From a virus, in IMG/VR virus record IMGVR_UViG_3300042894_003656, positions 1-28,854 of that record: a stretch of 28,854 bases of DNA; one strand, 5' to 3'. Made by a program: the position numbers and the translations under genes. Shown in pieces: positions 14,808-23,631 of this stretch (positions within the stretch are counted from its first letter, which is position 1; every line of letters starts with the position of its first letter). Below the pieces are notes generated by a model, which was not told the origin of the DNA, ran no database searches, and saw only the letters and a list, made by a program, of their open reading frames with translations.

Positions 14808-16409
14808 ATGTCTCAAGATTATAACTACGCTATATCAACCGCAGATCTATTACCAGTTCCTGGTAATACTCCATTTGGTTACTACGATAATGATCCAACA
14901 TTTCAAAATGATGCACAACGTGCTTGTTTTTATGTAACCAGACGTTTAGGTTTTGGTGTAGTTGACGTAGAACTAGTAGACTTTCAAATATATGCTGCTA
15001 TGGAAGAAGCAGTAACTACTTATGGTAACGAAGTTTATCTTTATAAAGTAAGAGAAAATTACTTGTCAATAGAAGGTAGTTACACAGACAGCTTTTTATG
15101 TGAATACAACGTAAGTTATTTTAATGCTTCTTTATCTTTTAGTCCTCCAGATGTAGCTGTGTCTTCTGATTTTACATCATACCCAGAAATGCAATGGGCT
15201 ATAAATAGTGGAAGTATATTTTATGTTGTTTCCGCTAGTGTTATTCCATCAATGTCTAGAGCTGATTTTAGTTTAGTACAATCTTTTGGTATTGAAGATC
15301 AATGTGGTAATTTTTTACCACAATACACTTACATGAAAGGGGGAGAAATTTATTTTGTTGTAAAGAATCCACTTCCTTTTATTAGTCCTGCAGATTATTT
15401 TTATGTATCATCTAGTTATGTAAATAATAACTATGTTTTAGACACAGATCCTAATGCTAATATTTCATCCACTACTCAAGTAGTACAGTATATAGCTTAT
15501 AAGTCAGATTATAATATGAATACTCGACTTATTGACCGAACTTTGGGTGGAACCATAAGAATCGCCAATAATTATGCGGACCAAGCTTTCATACGCAATA
15601 TTCCCGTATATAGCGCGAGTATTGACCTAATAGACGGTCAACAAACGTACGACTTAAAAGCATTGTTTGTTAGTGAAAGTCTTATTAGTTTAAAAGATAA
15701 TCCTGTAGTAGTTAGAGTATTTTATCAAGCTCCTCCCGCTCAAGCATGGATGACAAGTCCATATCCTGGTTTAGGAGGTGTAGGTGCTACAGCAGATATG
15801 TTTGGATTTTATGGTGGATACGGATACAACTCATACATTCAGTGGCCTGTGTATTTTGACATACAAAGAATACAAGAATGGAACATGCAAATGGATGTAA
15901 GATACAATGGATATAGTTTTAGTGTAAACAATAATATACTTACTATATTCCCAATCCCACCAGGAAATGGAAACAAGTTATGGCTTGAATTTGCTAAGGA
16001 AAGTGATGTTTTACAACAAAACCAAAATCAAAACAGTAACGTTCCACCGTATGATAAACCTATTATAACAGATGTATCTAACGTACCTTACGCAAACCCA
16101 ACATATTCTAGAATTAATTCAATAGGTAAATCATGGATTATGAGGTATGTATTAGCAATTTGTAAAGAAATTTTAGGTTACTCAAGAGGCAAATATCCAC
16201 AAGCAGACGTTCCAAAAGTAGGAGCTATGTCTAGTAGTGACTTAATGAGTCAATCTCAAGCAGATAAAGTAGCCTTGTTAGAAGAACTTAGACTTTTATT
16301 AGATGAAACTTCAAAACAAAAACAATTAGAAAGACAAAAAGCTGAAGATGATGCTAACAATGCTATTATGACTAATATACCTTTACCTTCACCTATTTAT
16401 ATTTTATAA
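14808..16409 (+). CDS. Neck/head-completion protein, possibly gp13-like
   Basis: A 533-residue protein whose N-terminus reads TPFGYYDNDPTFQNDA (residues 21-36), then RRLGFGVVDVELVDFQIYAA and MEEAVTTYGNEV. This pattern resembles the start of neck protein gp13 in environmental T4-like phages, which caps the filled head before tail joining. It is far longer than T4 gp13 (309); the extra length is a beta-rich, Tyr/Ser-rich middle (about 110-330) with a Gly/Tyr-rich stretch (GFYGGYGYNSY near 344). A second conserved-looking part follows (SIGKSWIMRYVLAICKEILG near 440), then a coiled coil at the C-terminus. Adjacent neck-type genes support the call. The stop shares bases with the next ATG. Assignment is from memory of motifs and order, so moderate. 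Confidence 0.6.
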   Translation: MSQDYNYAISTADLLPVPGNTPFGYYDNDPTFQNDAQRACFYVTRRLGFGVVDVELVDFQIYAAMEEAVTTYGNEVYLYKVRENYLSIEGSYTDSFLCEYNVSYFNASLSFSPPDVAVSSDFTSYPEMQWAINSGSIFYVVSASVIPSMSRADFSLVQSFGIEDQCGNFLPQYTYMKGGEIYFVVKNPLPFISPADYFYVSSSYVNNNYVLDTDPNANISSTTQVVQYIAYKSDYNMNTRLIDRTLGGTIRIANNYADQAFIRNIPVYSASIDLIDGQQTYDLKALFVSESLISLKDNPVVVRVFYQAPPAQAWMTSPYPGLGGVGATADMFGFYGGYGYNSYIQWPVYFDIQRIQEWNMQMDVRYNGYSFSVNNNILTIFPIPPGNGNKLWLEFAKESDVLQQNQNQNSNVPPYDKPIITDVSNVPYANPTYSRINSIGKSWIMRYVLAICKEILGYSRGKYPQADVPKVGAMSSSDLMSQSQADKVALLEELRLLLDETSKQKQLERQKAEDDANNAIMTNIPLPSPIYIL

Positions 16410-17023
16410 TGTCAAATAAACCAGGAGCATTTTTTAGAGTACCAGGTCAAAAAGTTACTACTCCAGGTGACTATGAAGCTTTACCATCTCAACCAGATGG
16501 ATTAGCTAGACCTATGCCCTTTGCACCAGGTAATGATATTGACTTTCAAGTAACTTCAATTACAGAAGCTTACAAAAGACTAATGTCAATGCAAGTACCT
16601 TATTATAAAATAAGTGCTACTAATTCAACTACAAATATTTACGGTGAAAGTACTTCAAAATGGTACTATCAACCCGTTCTTATTAAGTGTTATATTGATA
16701 GAGGTGATGAACTTCAAGTAATAGAAGACTACGGTGTAAGTAATACACAAAAATCTCAATTCTGGTTTGTACATGAAATGATGTTAAAAATTGGAGTAAT
16801 GCCTGAAGTAGGAGATATAATTTTAGACAGAGAAAGATACTACGAAATATACAATGTAAATGAAAACTGGATTGATTTTGGGAATGATGATCAATATATA
16901 TATGGTTCTCCTAATTTTGAATCAAGCAGTTTAAATAAAAGAGGTCAAAGTTTAGTATTTGAATTAGATGCAGTAATGACTAGACCTCTTAAACTTAATA
17001 TTTTACCATATAAGATACAATAA
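16409..17023 (+). CDS. Neck protein, possibly gp14-like
   Basis: A 204-residue soluble protein. The central pattern NIYGESTSKWYYQPVLIKCY (near 76-95), followed by an acidic patch, FWFVHEMMLKIGVMPEVGDI (near 120-139) and RYYEIYNVNENW (near 144-155), fits the gp14 neck family, which with gp13 forms the collar to which the tail binds. T4 gp14 is 256 residues, so this is a compact form. The gene starts on the last base of the previous stop (TAATG junction) and ends in the same way at the next gene, indicating a tightly coupled trio. A TATTTAT heptamer at 16394-16400, inside the upstream gene, lies 8 bases before the ATG and may be chance. Confidence 0.55.
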   Translation: MSNKPGAFFRVPGQKVTTPGDYEALPSQPDGLARPMPFAPGNDIDFQVTSITEAYKRLMSMQVPYYKISATNSTTNIYGESTSKWYYQPVLIKCYIDRGDELQVIEDYGVSNTQKSQFWFVHEMMLKIGVMPEVGDIILDRERYYEIYNVNENWIDFGNDDQYIYGSPNFESSSLNKRGQSLVFELDAVMTRPLKLNILPYKIQ

Positions 17024-18252
17024 TGGCTCAAGTAAGAAAACCTATACCAAAAACTCCAGCACAAGAAGTACAAGATAAAATTGTACCTTATGAACTTGCT
17101 AGTTATGGTAAGGAGCCTATGGTTAGTAAACCAAACAGAGCATTAAAAGTATCACAAAAAGGCAGCAGAGAGAAAAATTTTAGTGTTAAATTAATAGACA
17201 TTGATACAGCCGTATTAGAACATATTAAAGATAACATTAAACCTACAGTATATAGCAACACAGAACTTATTGATGTTCCTGTAATATATGCTTATCCTGA
17301 AAGATGGGTAGCAATGCAAAAAGAAGGATTTTTACGTGATGTAAGTGGCAAAATTATTGCACCTCTTATTGTGGTTAATAGAACAGACGTAGCAAAAAAC
17401 CGTAATGTAGGTAGAAATCTTGATGGTAATTTAGCTCAAAACGTTCATGTTTTTGAAAGACAATTTACCAATAAAAATGCTTATGATAATTTTAATGTGT
17501 TAAATAATCGTCAACCTGTAAAAGAAATGATGGTTGTTGCACATCCTGATTATGTAACTATTACATATGAATTGAATGTTTACGCAGATTTTGTAGAACA
17601 ATCAAACAGAATACTTGAAGCTATACAATATGCTGAAAACAGTTATTGGGGAGACAAAAATCGTTATTACTTTAGAGTAAATATAGAATCTTTTCCTACA
17701 ACAGTTCAATATGCTGCTGAAGAAGAAAGAACAGTTGTTAGTAAAATTACAATGAAATTACATGGTTACTTAATACCAGACACTATAAATGCATATTTAT
17801 CACATGACATGTCATATGTAAGTAAAGGTCAAGTAATCTTTAATGAATATGCTGTAGATGATTTAATAATTCCAATAAATGTAAAGAAACCAAAAACAAT
17901 AAATGTGAATCCATTAAGCCCACCAATAATAACTCCAGCATCATTTGCAGCCGTATCACAGTACTTAAATACAAATAATTCAGCTTTAGCTGTTGTAGTT
18001 AGTACAAACCAAGCTGTTATATATGGTAAGCATATTATGGTAGCTCCAGATCCATTACCACCAACAGGAAAAAGTCAATTTATTGTATTAATAAATGGAA
18101 TTAATATAGAACCTAATTTCTTTAATTTACAACAAGTTGGAAACGATATATCATTTACATTTAACACATCATTGTCTGGTTTAGGATTTGAATTAAATTT
18201 ACCTTCAAGTCCTAACCCAGATTCTGTATTAATAATAGGAAAATTCCAATAA
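17023..18252 (+). CDS. Tail-completion/sheath-stabiliser candidate, possibly gp15-like
   Basis: A 409-residue protein whose central part, VPVIYAYPERWVAM (about 87-100), PLIVVNRTDVAKNRN and FNVLNNRQPVKEMMVV (about 157-172), then a WGDKNRYYFRV segment and HGYLIPDTINAYL (near 246-258), resembles proteins placed directly after gp13/gp14 in environmental T4-like phages, where T4 has gp15, the terminator of tube and sheath. From about residue 300 there is a second, Pro/Ser-rich, beta-type domain (VIYGKHIMVAPDPLPPTGKS and FIVLINGINIEPNFF) with no counterpart in T4 gp15 (272 residues). It could be an Ig-like decoration. The gene order gp13-gp14-gp15 is the main support; family identity is tentative. 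Confidence 0.45.
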   Translation: MAQVRKPIPKTPAQEVQDKIVPYELASYGKEPMVSKPNRALKVSQKGSREKNFSVKLIDIDTAVLEHIKDNIKPTVYSNTELIDVPVIYAYPERWVAMQKEGFLRDVSGKIIAPLIVVNRTDVAKNRNVGRNLDGNLAQNVHVFERQFTNKNAYDNFNVLNNRQPVKEMMVVAHPDYVTITYELNVYADFVEQSNRILEAIQYAENSYWGDKNRYYFRVNIESFPTTVQYAAEEERTVVSKITMKLHGYLIPDTINAYLSHDMSYVSKGQVIFNEYAVDDLIIPINVKKPKTINVNPLSPPIITPASFAAVSQYLNTNNSALAVVVSTNQAVIYGKHIMVAPDPLPPTGKSQFIVLINGINIEPNFFNLQQVGNDISFTFNTSLSGLGFELNLPSSPNPDSVLIIGKFQ

Positions 18253-18253
18253 G

Positions 18254-18814
18254 ATGGCAAGAGTAAGACCGGAACAGTTAGGATGGTATTTATCTAATAA
18301 TTTAGCTATTACTGGTAGTATTAGTGAAAGTGTAATAATATCAGGCTCAAATCCATTAACTCTTATTGGATTAGAAAATAACCATTCTGCTTCAAATTAC
18401 TTAACATACGATGCAATAACTGGGTTGGTTTCTTATGCTTCCTCAAGCATGAGTGATGTGTTTCCTTTTACAGGTTCAGCAACAATTTCGGGATCTTTAA
18501 TTGTAAATGGTAATGAAACAATAACTGGATCTTTATTTTTAGTTGGAGGATCTTATTCAGGTTCAGGTGCTAATTTATTTAATATACCTGTATCAGCTGT
18601 TGTTGGATTAAATTTATATCAAATTTCAACAGGATCTATAACAGCTTCTGTAGATGTAAGTTCAAATTTATTTTTAATACAATCATCAAGTGTAGAAATA
18701 TTTAAAGTTCAATCAGATAAAGTAGTAGTGTTAGCTAGTAATACGTCGACACCCACACCAGTTTCTGGAGGAATTTTTTTTTCATCATCTGGTGATTTTT
18801 TCTTTGGATTATAA
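18254..18814 (+). CDS. Small fibre-like structural protein
   Basis: A 186-residue Ser/Gly/Thr-rich protein of repeated short strands such as AITGSISESVIISGSNPLTL, TGSATISGSLIVNGNETITG and FKVQSDKVVVLAS. This composition and the xxGSxxxxGSLxVxG rhythm are typical of phage fibre shafts and match the larger fibre genes downstream. The N-terminus MARVRPEQLGWYLSNN differs from the WKK start of the next two fibres and may be a different attachment segment. It starts one base after the previous stop. No enzymatic motif or collagen repeat is present. A short tail or collar fibre, or an adaptor between tail and long fibres, is plausible. Confidence 0.6.
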   Translation: MARVRPEQLGWYLSNNLAITGSISESVIISGSNPLTLIGLENNHSASNYLTYDAITGLVSYASSSMSDVFPFTGSATISGSLIVNGNETITGSLFLVGGSYSGSGANLFNIPVSAVVGLNLYQISTGSITASVDVSSNLFLIQSSSVEIFKVQSDKVVVLASNTSTPTPVSGGIFFSSSGDFFFGL

Positions 18815-18821
18815 TATTTAT
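18814..18821 (+). promoter_or_regulatory. ATATTTAT octamer upstream of 18844 fibre gene
   Basis: The octamer begins on the last base of the preceding stop and ends 22 bases before ATG 18844. The surrounding ATAATATTTATAG resembles the copies at 5002 and 20570. Candidate late promoter. Confidence 0.4.
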
Positions 18822-18843
18822 AGCATATAACTAATAACACATC

Positions 18844-20079
18844 ATGGCATCTTGGAAAAAAGTCATAGTCTCCGGTTCACAAGCCGAACTATTAAATATA
18901 ACAGCTAGCGCAGGTTTATTTAACACATCGTTAAATGTTGGAACAAATCAACAAATAACTACTAATCCTGCGACTACTTTTTTAAGTGGATCATTTAGTG
19001 GTTCGTTTCAAGGTGATGTAAATATTAATTTAGCTGACTTAACAGCAGGTAATGGTATAGTTGCTTTTTCCTATGATGGTAACTCAGCTCAGACCGTTAC
19101 TTTAGATACAAGCTCGGCTTATTTTACAGCTGGTGTTAGAGGAAAATTATCTGCTGCTGCATATTTAGGGTATGATTCTGCAACAGGCGGTTTTACTTTT
19201 GATAGTGGATCTTATGGAACCTTTGCAGCAGGTGCTGGTTTAACTTCAACTAATGGTATTTTTGCAGTAGGTGCTGGAACAGGTATTACAGTAAATGCTG
19301 ATGATGTACAGTTGAAAAATGCTGGTTCTTTAACAAATAACGTACTAACTAAATGGGATTCTAGTAACGGACAATTAGTAAATAGCGGTTTAACTGATGA
19401 CGGTACTAATTTAGGTATCGCTAGAAATACATCAGTTACTGGATTTTTAAGCGCAACCGGTGCAATAACAGGCTCCGCTATATCAGCTTCAGGAGCAATA
19501 ATAGGTAATACTGTAGATTCATTAACTACTATAGTTGCTGGAACATCTATTCAAGCTGGCACAAATATTACTGCTCCTTCTGGGTATATTAAAGCAGGCA
19601 GTCCAGCAGGTGCTCCTGATACAGTAGGTGCAGTGCAAGGTTCAACAGGTTACTTTACAAACTTAGTAATTCCAGGAAGTGCCTCTATTTCAGGTAACGT
19701 ATCAATTACAGGTGATTTATCAGTAGCAGGTACAGCTTCATTTAACAACTCAACAAGTCTATTAGTTGCTGATAAATTTATATTATTAGCTTCTGGTTCT
19801 ACATCATTAACAGATGGTGGTTTTATAATTCAAAGTGCAACTGGTGGAATTGGTACAGCATTTTATTTAGAAGCTGGTTCAACTGGAGCATATGGTCGTT
19901 TTGCTATTACAGGTAGTTTAAGTGCTGGTGCTAGTACAGCAACGGTTGATGAATTTATGGTATCAGTTAAACAAGCTGCCGGTGTTCCATCTGTTGCTCC
20001 TACTTTTGGAGATACAGGAAATGGATATGGTAACATGTACATAAATTCTTCAAATAGTGACATTTATATTTACGCTTAA
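18844..20079 (+). CDS. Tail fibre protein with WKK-type N-terminus
   Basis: A 411-residue, Gly/Ser/Thr/Ala-rich fibre protein. It begins MASWKKVIVSGSQAELLNIT, nearly the same start as the 992-residue fibre at 20653, so this segment is probably the virion attachment or oligomerisation tag. Middle modules include GAGLTSTNGIFAVGAGTGIT (near 132-151) and NNVLTKWDSSNGQLVNSGL, both common in beta-helical phage fibres. A SISGNVSITGDLSVAGTASF stretch lies near 283-302. The C-terminus (VDEFMVSVKQAAGVPSVAP, GNMYINSSNSDIYIYA) may be a small tip. It has no collagen repeats and no peptidase S74 chaperone domain. A receptor-contacting role is inferred from type and position. Confidence 0.75.
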   Translation: MASWKKVIVSGSQAELLNITASAGLFNTSLNVGTNQQITTNPATTFLSGSFSGSFQGDVNINLADLTAGNGIVAFSYDGNSAQTVTLDTSSAYFTAGVRGKLSAAAYLGYDSATGGFTFDSGSYGTFAAGAGLTSTNGIFAVGAGTGITVNADDVQLKNAGSLTNNVLTKWDSSNGQLVNSGLTDDGTNLGIARNTSVTGFLSATGAITGSAISASGAIIGNTVDSLTTIVAGTSIQAGTNITAPSGYIKAGSPAGAPDTVGAVQGSTGYFTNLVIPGSASISGNVSITGDLSVAGTASFNNSTSLLVADKFILLASGSTSLTDGGFIIQSATGGIGTAFYLEAGSTGAYGRFAITGSLSAGASTATVDEFMVSVKQAAGVPSVAPTFGDTGNGYGNMYINSSNSDIYIYA

Positions 20080-20106
20080 AGTATAATAATTTTGTTGAAA
20101 AAAGTT

Positions 20107-20307
20107 ATGAGTTTAATAAATAAAATACAAGGGAATACCCAAACTTCTGATGTATCTTCTACAACACCAAGTGTGTTTACTAAAGAAGAAGTAGAATTTT
20201 TATTGATTACATTACGAGAAGGTACTTTTAAAGGATCTCAGCTTGAAATAATGTATAATGCCGTTGTAAAATTACAACAAGAATATTCAAAAATAAATAA
20301 ATTATGA
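20107..20307 (+). CDS. Small hypothetical protein
   Basis: A 66-residue protein, MSLINKIQGNTQTSDVSSTT followed by a helical region VFTKEEVEFLLITLREGTFK and VVKLQQEYSKINKL. The frame extends to TTG codons at 20092/20095, but ATG 20107 is the likelier start in this ATG-dominated genome. TAATTTTG at 20087-20094 fits the Bacteroidota -7 consensus TAnnTTTG, though one match is weak evidence. The product resembles its neighbour in carrying a short helical Glu/Leu-rich motif (EVEFLLITL here, EYQVLMVAL there). Its stop overlaps the next ATG (ATGA). Function unknown; placement between two fibre genes suggests a fibre assembly helper, which is only a guess. Confidence 0.6.
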   Translation: MSLINKIQGNTQTSDVSSTTPSVFTKEEVEFLLITLREGTFKGSQLEIMYNAVVKLQQEYSKINKL

Positions 20308-20555
20308 TAGAACAAACGTTTTCGGAAGCTGAATATCAAGTTTTGATGGTTGCTTTAAATGGGTTACAAATTGTTGGAAGAGACGCTAGATTACTGGTAG
20401 CGACAATGGACAAAGTACAAGAATGTTTAGACATGTTTGAATACGCTCGTAGAGAGGCTGAACAAGTTCGTTTAGAAGCAGAAAAACAAAAACAAGAAGA
20501 GCTTCAAACATTAATTGCTGCTGAAAATAAAAAAATTAGTAGAACTAGGAACTAA
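20304..20555 (+). CDS. Small helical hypothetical protein
   Basis: An 83-residue protein, MIEQTFSEAEYQVLMVALNG at the start, then a probable long helix to the end (MDKVQECLDMFEYARREAEQ, then Arg/Glu/Lys-rich EEL-type heptads). The C-terminal half is a good coiled-coil candidate. It overlaps the previous gene by ATGA and shares a similar local pattern, so the two may form a complex. I do not recognise the family. No signal peptide or membrane segment. Position before a very long fibre gene makes an assembly chaperone or adaptor possible but unproven. Confidence 0.6.
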   Translation: MIEQTFSEAEYQVLMVALNGLQIVGRDARLLVATMDKVQECLDMFEYARREAEQVRLEAEKQKQEELQTLIAAENKKISRTRN

Positions 20556-20652
20556 TTTACATTTTATTAATATTTATATCAAACCTATTGTAGGCCCGAA
20601 AGGGAAGTAGGCAGCAACGTCGCTGTTTCTAACCGCAAAAGGAGAGTAAAAT
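20556..20652 (+). promoter_or_regulatory. Promoter and structured leader of 992-residue fibre gene
   Basis: This 97-base gap holds an ATATTTAT octamer at 20570-20577 and then a leader with several stems: CCTA 20584-20587 can pair with TAGG at 20591-20594 or 20608-20611; CCC-GAAA-GGG at 20595-20604 forms a GNRA-type tetraloop hairpin; CAGC 20612-20615 pairs with GCTG 20622-20625. A strong Shine-Dalgarno AGGAG at 20640-20644 ends 8 bases before ATG 20653, unlike nearly every other gene here. Translation of this fibre may be controlled by leader structure. Confidence 0.5.
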
Positions 20653-23631
20653 ATGCCAAACTGGAAAAAACTGATTGTATCGGGGTCGGATGCCTCATTA
20701 AATTCGTTAAATGTTACAAATAATGTAACCGCTCAATCCTTCACAGGTTCTTTTTCGGGATCTTTTACTGCTCCTGGAGCAACAACACAGATAGTTTATA
20801 ATAATGGCGGTGTTTTATCCGCAGACTCTGGATTTGTTTATAGTGGAAGTAACGTAGGTATTGGTACCTCTAGCCCAACATTTAAATTTAATTTAGAAGA
20901 TACCGGAGCAACTTATGTAGCACAGTTTAAAGGGGGTAATAGTACCTATATTATTAGTGGAGATACTTCACTACCAGGAGAAAGCGGACTTAACGCTAGA
21001 AACTCATCTGGACAACTATTTTTAGGGATAGGCCCATCAGGAGATGCATACTTTTCAGGCACATCAGGAGCTACTTCTCTAGGTTTTTATTTAGGAGGTA
21101 CAAATAGAATAGCTGTAAATTCTGCAGGTAATGTAGGTATTGGCACCACTAGCCCAACTCAGAAACTTGATGTTATGGGTAGAGTTTATGTAAGTCAAAG
21201 CTTAAGCGTTGGAACTACATCAACAGCAGGCACAGGACTAACAGTATTTGGAAGTACAGTACTGTTAAGTTTTGCAGAAATACAACAGGGTAATGCACTC
21301 TACTTTTTTAGTTCTGGAAACACCGCTTATTCAACTATTACACAAGTAAGTAACGATTTAATACTAACCCCACAGAGTAACGTTGGTATTGGAACTTCAA
21401 GCCCATCTGCAACTTTAGAAGTAAACGGTAACGTTAAAGCAACCTCATTCACAGGTTCATTCTCAGGATCAATTACACATGCAGTAAGTGCTAGCTATGC
21501 TTTAAGTTCTTCTTATGCATTAACCTCAACAACTGCTTCTTATGCTTTAACAGCATCATATGTTAACCCATTAAACCAAGACTTAATACTAACAGGTTCC
21601 TTTATTGCAACCGGCGGAGTAACAGCCTCTAATGCTTTAATTAACGGAAACTTAACAGTAATAGGAACTGCTTCATTTACATATACAACAGCATCATATG
21701 TCAACGTAGGTGCATCTACCATTACATTAAATACAGATAATCCTGCAGTTAGATTTGGTGGAATAAATGTTGTTGACTCTGGTTCATTCGGAACATCATC
21801 AACAGGTTCATTATTGTGGGACTCAGAAAAGAATAGATGGATTTATTCTAATCCTTCTGGTTCAACTTACGACGGAGGTTTATTGATTTCCGGTCCTAGA
21901 AACACTACAGGATTAGGAAACGAACAAGGTACTACTTTAAATGCCTTAATGAAAGGCCAAGGAGGTGATCATATCACTTCTTCAGGAATGTTTGAAGATT
22001 CTTCTGGAAATGTTGGTGTAGGTACTGCAAGCCCATCAGCTAAATTTGAAGTAGTAGGTAACGTTAAAGCAACCTCATTCACAGGTTCATTCTCCGGATC
22101 AGTTACAGCACCAGGTTCAACTACTCAGATTGTTTATAATGATAACGGTGTATTAGCCGCAAGTAGCGGATTAGTATACAGCGGATCAAACGTCGGCATT
22201 GGTATTTCATCACCAACAGAGAAATTACACATTGTAAGTTCTGCAACAGGAAACCAGTTTGGACGTATAACAGCTACAGATTCAAATTCATCAGCAGCCT
22301 GGGTTGCACAAAACGACCAAGGAGATAATGTAGTATACCGTGTATTTGGTTCTGGAGTAAGTGGAACTCAAATGGGAGCTGCACTCGGAAGAAGTGCTTC
22401 TTTACTTGCTAACTTAGGAGGTTCAGGAGTATTCTTATTAGGTACTTTCTCAAATACAAACTTTATTCTTGGTACAAATAATACCGAGAATATGCGTATT
22501 ACGACTGCAGGTAACGTTGGTATTGGTACGACTAGCCCTGGTGAGGTACTAGAGGTTGTTGGTAACATTAGAGCAAACGTCTCTAATGGTGGAGGATTTA
22601 TGCTGACCGGAGCTAGTGCTTCGGGATTAGTTAGAGCAGGTGCTACCGGTTTAGCTTTAAGGACAAACACCACAGATAGGTTAACTGTTGATAACAGCGG
22701 GAACGTAGGTATTGGTACTACAAGTCCACAGTATAAGTTAGATGTTAATGGAGAAATAAGAATACCTAATAGCAACTATATCTATATAAACAATACGGCC
22801 GGTACAGCTATCCAGGCTATTGGTATGGATTCAGGCGATAACTTAGTTATAAATACTGCTACAGGTGGTGATTTATATTTAAAATCAGGAGGTAGTACTG
22901 TATTTAGAGCTATAAATAATGGTGATATAAATATCGGTGGTTTGAGTGCTACTGCTTCACCACTTGTAAAAATACTTAATAACGGAAATGTAGGTATAGG
23001 TACTACTAGTCCCGGCTACAAACTCGAAGTAGTAGGTGCAGTTTCAGCCTCAACATACTACGGAGACGGTTCTAACTTAACCAATATTGGATCAGGTTCA
23101 ATATCAGCAGCAGGTTCTGATGGTCAACTACAATACAACAACAGCGGACTATTTGGAGGTGCATCACGTCTTTATTATAATGATTCTACCAACAGAGTTG
23201 GTATTGGAACATCAAGCCCCGGATACGATTTAGACGTTTCTGGTTCAGCAAGAGTACAAGACAGATTAAGAGTAGGTGTTGTAAATACAGGAAACGGTGT
23301 AATTCATCAATCATCAGACGCAACCATTAATCCATCAAGTTCAACTATTGTTTGGTCAGTTCCAGGAAGTGCAGGAATTTGTGCATTTATCGAATACTAT
23401 GTATTTAATAGTAACACAGGAGCTTCACAACGTGCGGGTAATATTGTAACAACTTGGAATTCAGCAGGAACTCCTCAAATTACACATACTGAAACCACAA
23501 CCCCGGACATAGGAACTACAGCTCTTGTTACGTTTACTACCTCGATAACACTAGGAGGTGATCCTCAATTGATTGCAACTAATACTAGTGGAGATGTTTG
23601 GTATATGATTATGAATTATAGATATTTCTAA
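20653..23631 (+). CDS. Long tail fibre protein with repeated GIGT modules
   Basis: A 992-residue fibre. It starts MPNWKKLIVSGSDASLNSLN, sharing the WKK-IVSGS tag with the 18844 fibre. It carries nine copies of the NVGIGT(S/T)SP-x-x-K/Y-L-x-V motif (near residues 69, 163, 246, 455, 513, 623, 682, 780 and 849), each ending a beta-rich shaft module. A repeated APG(A/S)TTQIVYN segment precedes two copies, and GNVKATSFTGSFSGS occurs twice. Such modules are typical of phage fibres that often end in a peptidase S74 chaperone, but here the last 120 residues form a different beta domain (IVWSVPGSAGICAFIEYYVF to DVWYMIMNYRYF), probably the receptor-binding tip. No catalytic motif is visible. Trimeric fold is expected for the family type, not shown. 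Confidence 0.82.
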   Translation: MPNWKKLIVSGSDASLNSLNVTNNVTAQSFTGSFSGSFTAPGATTQIVYNNGGVLSADSGFVYSGSNVGIGTSSPTFKFNLEDTGATYVAQFKGGNSTYIISGDTSLPGESGLNARNSSGQLFLGIGPSGDAYFSGTSGATSLGFYLGGTNRIAVNSAGNVGIGTTSPTQKLDVMGRVYVSQSLSVGTTSTAGTGLTVFGSTVLLSFAEIQQGNALYFFSSGNTAYSTITQVSNDLILTPQSNVGIGTSSPSATLEVNGNVKATSFTGSFSGSITHAVSASYALSSSYALTSTTASYALTASYVNPLNQDLILTGSFIATGGVTASNALINGNLTVIGTASFTYTTASYVNVGASTITLNTDNPAVRFGGINVVDSGSFGTSSTGSLLWDSEKNRWIYSNPSGSTYDGGLLISGPRNTTGLGNEQGTTLNALMKGQGGDHITSSGMFEDSSGNVGVGTASPSAKFEVVGNVKATSFTGSFSGSVTAPGSTTQIVYNDNGVLAASSGLVYSGSNVGIGISSPTEKLHIVSSATGNQFGRITATDSNSSAAWVAQNDQGDNVVYRVFGSGVSGTQMGAALGRSASLLANLGGSGVFLLGTFSNTNFILGTNNTENMRITTAGNVGIGTTSPGEVLEVVGNIRANVSNGGGFMLTGASASGLVRAGATGLALRTNTTDRLTVDNSGNVGIGTTSPQYKLDVNGEIRIPNSNYIYINNTAGTAIQAIGMDSGDNLVINTATGGDLYLKSGGSTVFRAINNGDINIGGLSATASPLVKILNNGNVGIGTTSPGYKLEVVGAVSASTYYGDGSNLTNIGSGSISAAGSDGQLQYNNSGLFGGASRLYYNDSTNRVGIGTSSPGYDLDVSGSARVQDRLRVGVVNTGNGVIHQSSDATINPSSSTIVWSVPGSAGICAFIEYYVFNSNTGASQRAGNIVTTWNSAGTPQITHTETTTPDIGTTALVTFTTSITLGGDPQLIATNTSGDVWYMIMNYRYF
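21427..22094 (+). repeat. 38-base exact direct repeat pair within fibre gene
   Basis: Positions 21427-21464 and 22057-22094 are identical over 38 bases and encode the repeated GNVKATSFTGSFS segment. Both follow a GIGT/GVGT module. The copies are 630 bases apart in frame, so recombination between them would delete or duplicate a whole number of codons (210). Confidence 0.85.
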
